Of a DNA stretch of 42,429 bases, positions 26,006 to 34,646 are shown piece after piece. The stretch is from positions 1 to 42,429 of the forward strand of contig JAGQIK010000430.1 of the NCBI GenBank assembly GCA_020431405.1. Direction: 5' to 3'. Positions within the stretch are counted from its first letter, which is position 1; each line of letters opens with the position of its first letter. The stretch comes from Myxococcales bacterium (GTDB lineage Bacteria; Myxococcota_A; Polyangia; GCA-2747355). The notes below the pieces were generated by a model. The model made no database searches. It was not told where the DNA came from and was given only the letters and a program-made list of their open reading frames with translations. Both the position numbers and the translations under genes were made by a program.

Positions 26006-27663
26006 CGCGCCTCTCCCAACCAAGCGCGCAGCACGGAGGCGGCGCGCAGCGAGTCATGCTGTGCAGCGGCGAGCACCAGCTGGCGCGCGTCGCGCTCGCC
26101 GGCCGTCAGCGCGGGCGGCGTCTGGCCTTCGGGAAGCTCGGCCGCGGTGCCCCCTTCGACCTGCTGCGACTCGCGCTGCACCTTGGCCTCGAGCTCGGCC
26201 ACCGTCAGCGGCATCGGCAGCAGCTTGGCGTCCTCGGCCTCGCGCGCTTTGCTGCGCTTGCGCGCGCGCCACCAAACGAACGCCACGATGACGATCAGCA
26301 GCACGGCGCCGGCGGCGATGGCCAGCGGCCAATGCTGCGTGATGAAGACGAAGATTCCCGGAGGCGGGCCGGCGGCGAGCGCTTTGGTGTGCGCGAAGGC
26401 CACCGCGCGCACCGTGACGACGTCGCCGCGAGCAGCCGAAAAACCTACCGCGTGGCGTACGACCTGCTCGAGGCTAGCGAGATCGATCTTCTCGGCCGGC
26501 GTCTTGCTGCCCTTCTTGCCGCCCGCTGCGCCGCCACCCGATCGCACCAAGGCGCGCTGGTCGATGAGCACCGCCACCGAGAGACGCTTGAGCGTACCGG
26601 CGGGCATCACGCGCTTGCGGATGGTGCGGTTGACCTCGTAATTGCGGGTGACGCGTTTGCGCTTGGTCTCGTTGCCGCGGTTTTTCGCCGTCGGCTTGGG
26701 ACCACCGGGCAGGTTGCCGCGCACGCCGGGCACACCAGCGTTCTGTGTCGCCTTGCGGCCCGACTTTTCTTCCAGCGAGCTCTCGCTGCGCACGGCGATC
26801 TTGTCGGGGTCGTACTGCTCGTCGGTCTGGATCACGCGCGAGAAGCCGATGTCAGCGGAGACCTTGACCACCGAGTGGCCAGGGCCGAGCGCGGCGGTGA
26901 GGATCTGCCGAACGCGGCGCTCGAACGTGTCCTCGAGGCGTGACTTGTAGGCCAGCGGGCCACCGGACGCGCCGCCAAAGAGGCCGTCCTGCCCTTTGCG
27001 GCCGCCCCACAGCAGGTTGCCGGAGGTGTCGACGACGGTGACGCGGTCGGAGGCGAGCCCGCTCACCGACGACGAGACGAGGTGCACGATGGCGCGCACG
27101 GCGCCCTGCGAGAGCACGCGGCCGTCGTGCAGCTTGAGCGTGACGGCGGCCGAGACGGGGCGCTGGGTGCGCGCGAAGAGCCTGCGGCCCTCCATCGCGA
27201 TGTGCACGCGCGCCGAGCTGACCGAGTCGAGGTTCTTGATCGTGCGCTCGAGCTCGCCCTGCATGGCGCGGCGATAGTTGACGCGCTGGGCGAAGTCGCT
27301 GATGCCGAATTTCTGGTTGTCGAAGATCTCGAAGCCGACGCCGCTGCCCTTGGGAAGACCGGCGCTGGCCATCTGCAACCGCACCTCGTGCACGCGCTTC
27401 TGCGGCACCATCACCGCGCTGCCGCCGCCGGCGATGCGAAACGGCACGTGCTGCTTCTTCAGCTTCTCGACGATGCGTCCCGCGTCGTCGCTGGAGAGAC
27501 CCGAAAAGAGCGTGGAGTAGGTCGTGCGATCGGAGAGCGACAGGTAGAGCGCTCCGCCGACCACGAGCACCACCGTGAGCACGGCGAGGATCCGCGCGCG
27601 CTTGCCGAGGCGCTCCGACTGCGCCTTGAGCTGCTGGATGACCTTTTTGAGCGCTTCGGGCAC
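26002..27663 (-). CDS. fliF: FliF MS-ring protein
   Basis: 553 residues, usual length. Membrane helix 1 is near residues 24-43. The ring-building motifs follow (YSTLFSGLSSDDAGRIVEKL; GVGFEIFDNQKFGISDFAQR; YRRAMQGELERTIKNLDSVS; ARVHIAM). The family phrase PAGTLKRLSVAVLIDQ is present, as is the second membrane helix (HWPLAIAAGAVLLIVIVAFV). The C-terminal helix VLRAWLGEAR is the FliG-binding peptide. The GTG start has GTGGAG upstream. FliF is the base of the motor on which FliG and the export gate assemble. Confidence 0.96.
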   Translation of the reverse strand: MPEALKKVIQQLKAQSERLGKRARILAVLTVVLVVGGALYLSLSDRTTYSTLFSGLSSDDAGRIVEKLKKQHVPFRIAGGGSAVMVPQKRVHEVRLQMASAGLPKGSGVGFEIFDNQKFGISDFAQRVNYRRAMQGELERTIKNLDSVSSARVHIAMEGRRLFARTQRPVSAAVTLKLHDGRVLSQGAVRAIVHLVSSSVSGLASDRVTVVDTSGNLLWGGRKGQDGLFGGASGGPLAYKSRLEDTFERRVRQILTAALGPGHSVVKVSADIGFSRVIQTDEQYDPDKIAVRSESSLEEKSGRKATQNAGVPGVRGNLPGGPKPTAKNRGNETKRKRVTRNYEVNRTIRKRVMPAGTLKRLSVAVLIDQRALVRSGGGAAGGKKGSKTPAEKIDLASLEQVVRHAVGFSAARGDVVTVRAVAFAHTKALAAGPPPGIFVFITQHWPLAIAAGAVLLIVIVAFVWWRARKRSKAREAEDAKLLPMPLTVAELEAKVQRESQQVEGGTAAELPEGQTPPALTAGERDARQLVLAAAQHDSLRAASVLRAWLGEAR

Positions 27664-27701
27664 GGTTCAACTCCACTGCGCAGACGCGGCGGCGGCGCCG
27701 C

Positions 27702-28070
27702 CTACGACATGCGCATGACCTCGCGATATGCATCGAGCAGCTTGTTGCGCACACTGACGAGCATCGTGAAACCGATGTCGGCCTTGTCGAGCGCGATCAT
27801 CGTGTCGTGCAGGCTCTGCGTCTTGGCGTTGGCGTAGTTGTTGGCCGCCGTCTGCGCCGTGGCATCGAGCTTGACGACGCGGTCGAGCAGGTCCTTGAAG
27901 CTCGGGCCATCGACACCCTTGGCGGCGTCGGCGCGGCCGGCGGCGTCGGGCCGCTCCACCGAACCGATGCGCGGCGCGGGGGCCACACGCGAGCTGGCCG
28001 CGGCGCCGAGCCGCGCGCGTGCCAGCGCGAGCTTCTGCGAAGGGATGCCGTAGACCGCGTCGAGACCCAT
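27702..28070 (-). CDS. fliE: FliE hook-basal body adaptor
   Basis: 122 residues. The C-terminal half is diagnostic: SFKDLLDRVVKLDATAQTAA, LHDTMIALDKADIGFTMLVS and VRNKLLDAYREVMRM. The first 45 residues are Ala/Arg-rich and variable. FliE joins the MS ring to the first rod subunit, FlgB. It follows flgC by 2 nt, the classic flgB-flgC-fliE order. Confidence 0.94.
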   Translation of the reverse strand: MGLDAVYGIPSQKLALARARLGAAASSRVAPAPRIGSVERPDAAGRADAAKGVDGPSFKDLLDRVVKLDATAQTAANNYANAKTQSLHDTMIALDKADIGFTMLVSVRNKLLDAYREVMRMS

Positions 28071-28072
28071 GA

Positions 28073-28510
28073 CTACTTGCCGATCGACAGCGCTTTGCTC
28101 GCCATCGCCTTGATCGTTTGCAGTGTGCTGACGCCGGCCTCGTAGGCGCGCGACGCCGTGATCATGTCGACCATCTCCTCGACCATGTTGATGTTGGGCA
28201 GCTTGACGATGCCGCGCGCGTCGGCGTCGGGGTGGCCCGGGTCATAGACGGTGCGCGGCGGGCGCGGGTCGCGCACGATGCCGCTCACCTCGACGCCCTG
28301 CACCGCGCCGTCGAGCTTGTTGCCGAGCACTTCGCCGAAGCGCTTGCTCAGCGGCTGCGCGGTGAAGACCGCGTCGCGGCGGCGATAGGGGCCGCCGTCG
28401 GCCGAGCGCGTGCTGTTGGCGTTGGCGAGGTTGGACGCCGACAGGTTCATGCGCGTGCGGTTGGCGCGCAGTCCCGAGGCGGCGATCTCCATGGCCGACA
28501 TGAAGTCCAT
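28073..28510 (-). CDS. flgC: FlgC rod protein
   Basis: 145 residues. N-terminal axial motif: MEIAASGLRANRTRMNLSAS and NLANANSTRSADGGPYRR. The C-terminal axial helix is INMVEEMVDMITASRAYEAG followed by STLQTIKAMASKALSIGK. YDPGHPDADARGIVKLPNIN is the FlgC-specific loop. It is exported to build the proximal rod. It lies between flgB and fliE with 2-nt gaps. Confidence 0.96.
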   Translation of the reverse strand: MDFMSAMEIAASGLRANRTRMNLSASNLANANSTRSADGGPYRRRDAVFTAQPLSKRFGEVLGNKLDGAVQGVEVSGIVRDPRPPRTVYDPGHPDADARGIVKLPNINMVEEMVDMITASRAYEAGVSTLQTIKAMASKALSIGK

Positions 28511-28512
28511 CG

Positions 28513-28902
28513 TTATCTCCGCTGTCCGTCGCTGGCGGCGTAGCGCATCAGCGCCATACGCCGGTTGAGCATCTCGGCGGCCGCGCGGTAGCGCAGGCTG
28601 TTGGCCGCGATCTTGGCCATCTCGCGCTCGAGGCTGACGGCGTTGCCGTTGGCGTTGGGCGTCGAGGGATCCTTGAAGACGTGGTAGCGCTGACCGGCGC
28701 TGGCACCATCGCTGCGCAGGTGCCGCGTGTCGGTGGCGCGCAGCTCGCTCGCTGCGCCGAGCACGGTCTCGAAAGAGATGTCGCTCGGCTTGTAGCCGGG
28801 CGTCTCCGCGTTGGCGACGTTGGACGACAGCACGGCGTGGCGGCGCAGGTGAAAGTCGAGGGCACGTCGCATGGCGGCGACATCGGCAAACAGTCCGCTC
28901 AT
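28513..28902 (-). CDS. flgB: FlgB rod protein
   Basis: 129 residues. The N-terminal axial motif is RRHAVLSSNVANAETPGYKP, followed by FlgB-like middle sequence (VSLEREMAKIAANSLRYRAA) and the C-terminal helix AEMLNRRMALMRYAAS. It is exported as the first rod subunit. Its ATG overlaps the stop of the preceding 500-residue periplasmic protein (ATGA), so the two are coupled in translation. Confidence 0.95.
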   Translation of the reverse strand: MSGLFADVAAMRRALDFHLRRHAVLSSNVANAETPGYKPSDISFETVLGAASELRATDTRHLRSDGASAGQRYHVFKDPSTPNANGNAVSLEREMAKIAANSLRYRAAAEMLNRRMALMRYAASDGQRR

Positions 28903-30401
28903 AGCGAGTCTCCTGCGACGCGATCGAGCGCCGCGCTGGGCCGCCGTTTGCTGGCCGTGCGAGGCCGCGCGGGCTGACGGGTGCTGCCGCGCAGGCGCTC
29001 GGCGATCTGACGGAAGATGGTCCAGCTGCTGCCGCGCGCTGCCGACCTGTCGCCCAGAGACAGTCGCGTGATGCGCGTCAGCAGCGGTGCACGGTGCGGT
29101 CCGAGGCGCGACAGATCGGCGAGCGCACCCGCGATGTCGCCGCTGCGCAGCCGCTGGGTGACGCGCACGCGCAGCGCGAGCTGGTGGCGCGGCGCGGCGT
29201 CTCCGAAGCGCGACAGGTAGTAGTCAGCGGTCTGCAGCGCGCGCTCGGACTCGTCGGCGTCGCGGTAGGCGCGCAGCAGATCGCCGATGAGGCGCTCCTG
29301 CAGCCGCGCGCTGCCGCCGGCGCGCAGCACGTGCTGCAGCTCGTCGGCCGCCTCGCGCGGCAATCCCAGCGCGAGGAAGAGGCGCGCACCACGATGGCGC
29401 GCGGCGCCGTCGAGCTTGTCGCCGAGCAGCTTGCGCCCGCGCAGATACAGCAGCGCGGCGCCATAGGCGTCGTCGCGCCAGGTGCGGCGGCGCATGGCAG
29501 CCTGCAGCGCGCGGCGTGCGAGCTGGCGGTGACCCTCGGGCTGTTGCAGAGCGAGCATCAGCGCGCGCTCGCGAGCGCCGCCGACGAGCAGCAGCTCGCC
29601 GATGCGGTCGCGAAGCGCGACGGTGGCGCCGCGATTGTGGCGGCCGAAGAGCCGCACGGCGCGGTCGGTGGGCAGGCGCCCCTCGACGGCGAAGGCGATC
29701 TCGGCGGCGCGCAGCGTCGCGATGAGACCGAGCGGCCGGCTGTGCAGCAGGCGCGCGAGCGCGGTGTAGCCGAGGTGCGCCGAGGGCAGCCGACCCGCCA
29801 GCACGTTGACGTCAGCGAGGCGAAGCTCGGCGAGGTAGCGCAGCTGGCGATCGAGACGAAGCTGACCGAGCTTGGTGCGCGCGCGCTCGTAGCGGTGGCG
29901 CCGGATCAGCTTCTCGACCGGCTTGAAGGCGCCGCGTGCGATGCTGTCGATCTTGACGAGCGGCAGCTTGCGCACCAGGCGGCGCAGTGCGTGGATGCGA
30001 TCCTGGCGCGGCTCGACGCCGACATAGAGGCGCAGCTGGCCGCTTCGCCGACGCGCGACGCGGCAGCGCACCACGCCGCGCTCGACGTCGATCACACCGA
30101 CCACGCGCCCGCCGAGCTCGGAATGAAAGCGCATAGCGTAGGGGCCGACGCGCGCGGCACGGCCGAGCGCCTCGACGCGCTCGGACGAGACGCCGCTGAG
30201 CAGCAGCCGCGCGGCGATGCCGTCGGGGCTCGCTGCGCAGCGGCCCTGCGCGTGGGGTCCGAGCGACAGCGTCGCCGAGTAGACATCGCGCAGCCGCGCG
30301 CCGCGACCCGCTGCGCTGATGTCGCTCGCGAGCAGCACGAGCAGCGCGGCGGCGGCGGCGGCGGAGGAGGCGGAGGCGGCGGTGATGCGAGAGGAGATCA
30401 C
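28899..30401 (-). CDS. Periplasmic helical-repeat protein opening the flgB operon (PflA/MotC-like candidate)
   Basis: 500 residues from a GTG. It begins with an Ala-rich hydrophobic signal (AAAAAALLVLLASDISAA). Residues about 30-130 read as beta strands (LRDVYSATLSLGPHAQGRCA; YAMRFHSELGGRVVGVIDVE; GQLRLYVGVEPRQDRIHAL), a beta-sandwich or AMIN-like domain. Residues 140-450 are paired helices like TPR/Sel1 solenoids (HRYERARTKLGQLRLDRQLR; LFLALGLPREAADELQHVLR; ALQTADYYLSRFGDAAPRHQ). The tail is basic. This order, signal then beta domain then solenoid, recalls the periplasmic stator scaffold PflA of Campylobacter and also MotC. No direct homology is visible to me. Coupling to flgB and an in-operon MotE-like domain support a motor role. 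The predicted transcription start is only 2 nt before the GTG. Confidence 0.7.
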   Translation of the reverse strand: MISSRITAASASSAAAAAALLVLLASDISAAGRGARLRDVYSATLSLGPHAQGRCAASPDGIAARLLLSGVSSERVEALGRAARVGPYAMRFHSELGGRVVGVIDVERGVVRCRVARRRSGQLRLYVGVEPRQDRIHALRRLVRKLPLVKIDSIARGAFKPVEKLIRRHRYERARTKLGQLRLDRQLRYLAELRLADVNVLAGRLPSAHLGYTALARLLHSRPLGLIATLRAAEIAFAVEGRLPTDRAVRLFGRHNRGATVALRDRIGELLLVGGARERALMLALQQPEGHRQLARRALQAAMRRRTWRDDAYGAALLYLRGRKLLGDKLDGAARHRGARLFLALGLPREAADELQHVLRAGGSARLQERLIGDLLRAYRDADESERALQTADYYLSRFGDAAPRHQLALRVRVTQRLRSGDIAGALADLSRLGPHRAPLLTRITRLSLGDRSAARGSSWTIFRQIAERLRGSTRQPARPRTASKRRPSAALDRVAGDSL

Positions 30402-30413
30402 GCTCGGGAGATG

Positions 30414-30429
30414 AGCAAGCCACGTGCCA
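30414..30429 (-). promoter_or_regulatory. Sigma-54 promoter of the flgB-flgE operon
   Basis: On the minus strand TGGCAC-GTGGC-TTGCT matches the -24/-12 consensus at every conserved base. The predicted +1 near 30403 gives an almost leaderless mRNA for the GTG at 30401. Confidence 0.88.
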
Positions 30430-30468
30430 CGGCAAAGGGCAGTAGGACTTGGGTTTTGCGGCTGGAGA

Positions 30469-30505
30469 TCGTCAGGCTGTTGACAGATCGACGGGCGCTT
30501 GACGC
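30469..30505. promoter_or_regulatory. Activator palindromes upstream of the flgB operon
   Basis: TCGTCAG-GCTG-TTGACAG (30469-30486) and TCGACGG-GCGC-TTGACGC (30488-30505) each match the core at 10 of 14 bases. They are 19 bp apart, and the nearer one is 39 bp from the -24 box, as at the other promoters. Confidence 0.62.
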
Positions 30506-30509
30506 GCCG

Positions 30510-30935
30510 CTAGTCGGAGTCGGCGCTGGACGCGTCGAGCGCGTCGGGCGAGGCGTCGCTCGCGTCGGGCGAGGCGTCGCTGGCGTCGGAAGCTGCATCG
30601 GAGGGGGCATCGGTGGCGCCGTCGGCGTCCACATCGGCGTCCATGTCGGCGCCCGCGTCGGCGCCGCTCTCGCGCGCCGCGATCGCGTCAGGGCCGAGCT
30701 CGCCGGCGCGCGCGTCGCTCACGCCCACGTCCGCGTCGCCACCGATCTCGAAGACGCAGCGACCGCTGCGACAGCGCTGCTCGAGCGGACAGTCGCTGTG
30801 ACGCAGACAGTCGTCGGTGCAGCCGGCGGCGAGCAGCAGCAGCAGCAGGCTAAAGATCGAAGCGAATGCCAAGCGCCAAGTCGAGCTTGGCCAGCGCTTG
30901 ACCGTCTTCGAGGTCACTTCCTGCGAAGAAGACAT
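30510..30935 (-). CDS. Lipoprotein with Cys-rich motif and Asp/Ala/Ser tail
   Basis: 141 residues from the chosen ATG. The signal ends at a lipobox (SLLLLLLAAGC). Next comes a small Cys cluster (CTDDCLRHSDCPLEQRCRSG, then RCVF), a pattern common in myxobacterial lipoproteins. The final 70 residues are low-complexity Asp/Ala/Ser, including two SDASPDA repeats that are also repeated in DNA. It overlaps the preceding barrel gene by 86 nt. There is no clear ribosome-binding site, so the start may be lower. It is probably anchored in the outer membrane. No function can be assigned. Confidence 0.65.
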   Translation of the reverse strand: MSSSQEVTSKTVKRWPSSTWRLAFASIFSLLLLLLAAGCTDDCLRHSDCPLEQRCRSGRCVFEIGGDADVGVSDARAGELGPDAIAARESGADAGADMDADVDADGATDAPSDAASDASDASPDASDASPDALDASSADSD

Positions 30936-31356
30936 CGACACGAATCTCCAAAACCACGCCAAAGCGCCGGCCGACGCGCACGATGCCGCCGACAGCGCCC
31001 TCGACGCCAATCATGGTGAAGGGAGCAAAAAAGAACGGCACACCGCCGCCGGCGTAGAGCGCCAGCCAGGGCTTGAGCCACGCGATCTTCTTGACGCTCG
31101 GCACGGCGGCGACCGAGACGCGGCCTTCGAGCTCGACGAGGATGCTCGGGGTCCACTCGATGCTGGCGTCGTCGAACAAAGACAGCCCCACATCGAGCTC
31201 GATAAACGCCGGCGAGCGGCGTCGCCCGACGCCTTCGCCAGCGCGACCGAGCGACATGCCGCTGCCGCTCGACAACGTCACCACCGTCGCGCCATCGGCG
31301 CGCGCCTCTCCGGCGCCCGCCGCCAGCAGTAGCAACGCCACCAACGCGCGCCTCAT
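30850..31356 (-). CDS. Small outer-membrane barrel-like protein
   Basis: 168 residues with a signal peptide (MRRALVALLLLAAGAGEARA). The rest alternates beta strands: PAFIELDVGLSLFDD, SILVELEGRVSVAAV, WLALYAGGGVPFFFAPF, VGRRFGVVLEIRVDVFFAG, ending LDLALGIRFDL with a final hydrophobic Leu, suited to an eight-strand barrel. The ATG overlaps the stop of the receiver gene (ATGA). A barrel, a lipoprotein and a lone receiver in one unit suggest an envelope response module. The function is unknown. Confidence 0.7.
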   Translation of the reverse strand: MRRALVALLLLAAGAGEARADGATVVTLSSGSGMSLGRAGEGVGRRRSPAFIELDVGLSLFDDASIEWTPSILVELEGRVSVAAVPSVKKIAWLKPWLALYAGGGVPFFFAPFTMIGVEGAVGGIVRVGRRFGVVLEIRVDVFFAGSDLEDGQALAKLDLALGIRFDL

Positions 31357-31712
31357 GGCTGGGCCTCGCACAGCTGCTGCAGCCGATCGACGAAGCCGCA
31401 GAGCGGCTTTTCGAGCACGTCGTGAAGCACGCCGTGCGCGACGAGGTGCGGTGCGCTGTCGGGCGGCGCGCTGCTCATCAGCACGCGCCGCGTCTTGGGA
31501 TGGCGCTGCGCGATCTCCGACAGCAGGCTCACGCCGTCGCGGCGCGGCATCTCGTAGTCACTGACGATGATGTCGGCGTCTTCTTCGTCGAGCAGCGCCA
31601 ACGCGCGCTCGGGACACTCCGCGAGCCGCACGTGAAAGGCGCCCAATCGCCGCGCCAGCGAGCGCAGCAGCAAGACGTTGTCGTCGACGACGATGATGCG
31701 AGGTCTGGACAT
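31353..31712 (-). CDS. Stand-alone response-regulator receiver
   Basis: 119 residues, a single receiver domain without output. The acidic pocket is IIVVDDN, the phosphoacceptor lies in DIIVSDYEMPRRDGVSL, the switch Ser is in RVLMSSAPPDS and the conserved Lys is in VLEKPL. The ATG is chosen because the fold starts at once; upstream in-frame sequence is repeat-rich spacer. It lies downstream of the sigma-54 activator on the same strand. A possible partner is the hybrid kinase near 37 kb. Confidence 0.88.
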   Translation of the reverse strand: MSRPRIIVVDDNVLLLRSLARRLGAFHVRLAECPERALALLDEEDADIIVSDYEMPRRDGVSLLSEIAQRHPKTRRVLMSSAPPDSAPHLVAHGVLHDVLEKPLCGFVDRLQQLCEAQP

Positions 31713-31727
31713 CTTGCTGGGGAGCGG

Positions 31728-31777
31728 TGCAAGGGGCGGGCCGGCGCGAGGTTGGTGGAGGGTCAAGGTGTTGACGC
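31728..31777 (-). promoter_or_regulatory. Strong activator palindrome and weak sigma-54-like site before the receiver gene
   Basis: GGGTCAA-GGTG-TTGACGC at 31760-31777 matches the operator core at 13 of 14 bases. On the minus strand CGGCCC-GCCCC-TTGCA (31728-31743) has a perfect -12 box but a poor -24 box, and only 16 bp separates the two. The palindrome is convincing. The promoter is not. Confidence 0.45.
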
Positions 31778-31778
31778 C

Positions 31779-31952
31779 GGTGGCCACGGGCTCAAGGCCA
31801 CGGGCCACAGGAGCGTAGGCTCGCCGCTTCGCGGCTCGCAGCGAGCGTGGTCGAAATGGCGGTGAAATGGAGAGCGGTGGGTCGCAGCTGCGAAGCGTGC
31901 AAGGAGTGCGGGAACGAGCCTGTGGCCTGTGGCCTGTGGCCTGTGGCCTGTG
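31779..31952. repeat. 7-bp tandem repeat with inverted counterpart
   Basis: Four TGTGGCC units plus a partial copy lie at 31921-31952. About 110 bp away, GGCCACGGGCCACAGG is nearly their reverse complement. The 253-bp gap between the activator and receiver genes holds these repeats and the palindrome, and no gene. The two blocks could pair as a large hairpin. Confidence 0.6.
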
Positions 31953-31965
31953 CAAGCTTTCTCGG

Positions 31966-33321
<1,356 letters not shown>

Positions 33322-33439
33322 CTTACTGTCCTCGCGTGAAGTGCCCGATGCCGTGTCGCTGTGGTCTCTATCGGAGCGGGCGTCAGTTCTTTTAGGTGGC
33401 TTTTTGCGAGTTGCCTTACAGGGTGTCAGCGCTCCGTGT

Positions 33440-33455
33440 TTCAAGCGCGGTGCCA
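33440..33455 (-). promoter_or_regulatory. Weak sigma-54-like site upstream of the activator gene
   Basis: TGGCAC-CGCGC-TTGAA on the minus strand has a perfect -24 box, but the invariant -12 GC reads GA. The nearest palindrome is 55 bp upstream, outside the usual spacing. It could be a relic or a weak autoregulatory promoter. Confidence 0.25.
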
Positions 33456-33510
33456 AGGATCGGCGCATCCCCCCAGGCGTCCGGCACGTGCACGGATCCA
33501 CACGCGCAAG

Positions 33511-33613
33511 TCGTCACGGCGCTGACGCCGAGCGTCGGGCTGCCGACATCGACGCCCGTCAACGCGTTGACCGGCGCGGCGCCAATGGCCTGACGGCGTC
33601 AGCCGATCGACGC
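33511..33613. promoter_or_regulatory. Activator palindrome array between the activator gene and neuB
   Basis: Three copies of the operator: TCGTCAC-GGCG-CTGACGC (33511-33528, 11 of 14), CCGTCAA-CGCG-TTGACCG (33556-33573, 11 of 14) and GCGTCAG-CCGA-TCGACGC (33596-33613, 12 of 14). The last ends 41 bp before the neuB -24 box, and the middle one is exactly 40 bp further out. The 386-bp gap holds these sites and the two candidate promoters, and no gene. Confidence 0.7.
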
Positions 33614-33654
33614 CACGATGACGCCTTTGCGCCGCTTCTGCCGCCACGGGGTGC

Positions 33655-33670
33655 TGGAACCGATCGTGCA
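33655..33670 (+). promoter_or_regulatory. Sigma-54 promoter of neuB-neuA
   Basis: TGGAAC-CGATC-GTGCA keeps the invariant GG and GC with ten bases between, with two mismatches at less critical positions. The palindrome 41 bp upstream raises confidence. The predicted leader is about 27 nt with GGGAGG before the GTG. Confidence 0.6.
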
Positions 33671-33707
33671 ACGCCTGCCTGCAGCGCACACGCGCGGGAG
33701 GTTCGCG

Positions 33708-34646
33708 GTGACTCGACTACAACAACGCATGGCCGACGGTCAGACATACATCATCGCCGAGATCGGCCAGAACCATCAGGGCAGCCTCGAGATGGCGCGC
33801 GAGCTGTTGCGCGCCGCCAAGAACTGCGGCGTCGACGCCGTCAAGTCGCAGAAGCGGCACCTGCCCTCGCTGCTCACCGACGAGGAGCGAACGCGGCCCT
33901 ACGACTCGCCGCACTCGTTCGGCGCGACCTACGGCGAGCACCGCGCGGCGCTCGAGCTGTCGCTCGACGACTGGCGTGCGCTCTTCGACTACGCGCGCGA
34001 GCTCGACATCGAGCTCTTCGCCAGCCCCTGGGACATCGTGTCGGCGGCGCAGCTTTCGGCCATCGGCGCCCCGCTGTTCAAGATCGCCTCGGCGACGTTG
34101 ACCAACATCCCGCTGCTCGAGCGCGTCGCACGCGCCGACCGCCCGGTGATCGTCTCGACGGGCATGTCGACGTTGCAAGAGATCGACGCCGCCGTCGAAG
34201 CGCTCGACGGGTGCGAGCTGTACCTACTGCAATGCACGTCGGCTTACCCGACGAGCTTCGACAGCATCAACCTGCGCGCCATCGAGACGCTGCGCCGGCG
34301 CTACGGCCTGCCCGTCGGGCTCTCGGGCCATCACCGCGGCATCGCGGTCGATGTCGCGGCGGTGGCGCTCGGCGCGCGCGTCCTCGAGCGCCACTTCACG
34401 CTCGATCGTACGCTGCGCGGCAGCGACCACGCGGCCAGCCTCGAGCCGGCCGGCCTGGCGCGCTTGGTGCGCGACGTGCGCGCGGTCGAGTCGGCCCTCG
34501 GCGACGGCCACAAAGCGGTGCACGCCTGCGAGCAAGCGAGCCTGGCCAAGCTGCGTGGGCCGCGCCAGCGCGTGGCCGCGCGCGCGCCCAGCGGCGCGCT
34601 CGCCGAGAGCATCGCCGCCGCGGTGCAGAGCTGGAGCGCGCCATGA
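33708..34646 (+). CDS. NeuB-family nonulosonate (sialic/legionaminic/pseudaminic acid-type) synthase lacking a SAF domain
   Basis: 312 residues from a GTG with GGGAGG 6 nt upstream. The NeuB TIM barrel is intact: YIIAEIGQNHQGSLEMAREL, VDAVKSQKR, ELFASPWD, FKIASATLTNIPLLE, VIVSTGMSTLQEIDAA, LYLLQCTSAYPTSFDSINLR, VGLSGHHRGI, LERHFTLDRTLRGSDHAASL. The family condenses phosphoenolpyruvate with an amino-hexose to a nine-carbon acidic sugar. The usual C-terminal SAF/antifreeze domain of about 60 residues is missing: the protein stops after a short Ala/Arg helix. It is coupled to the cytidylyltransferase by ATGA. The product type cannot be distinguished here. Flagellin glycosylation is the likely use. 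Confidence 0.85.
   Translation: MTRLQQRMADGQTYIIAEIGQNHQGSLEMARELLRAAKNCGVDAVKSQKRHLPSLLTDEERTRPYDSPHSFGATYGEHRAALELSLDDWRALFDYARELDIELFASPWDIVSAAQLSAIGAPLFKIASATLTNIPLLERVARADRPVIVSTGMSTLQEIDAAVEALDGCELYLLQCTSAYPTSFDSINLRAIETLRRRYGLPVGLSGHHRGIAVDVAAVALGARVLERHFTLDRTLRGSDHAASLEPAGLARLVRDVRAVESALGDGHKAVHACEQASLAKLRGPRQRVAARAPSGALAESIAAAVQSWSAP

Noticed and set aside
28701-28716. TGGCAC-CATCG-CTGCG, sigma-54-like on the plus strand
   Set aside because: Inside flgB, antisense, with a poor -12 box, no palindrome nearby and no plus-strand gene downstream.
29094-31019. Long plus-strand open frame of 641 codons
   Set aside because: Antisense to the PflA/MotC-like gene and lipoprotein gene. It also runs through the sigma-54 promoter and operators at 30414-30505. 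Its low-complexity product has no motif.
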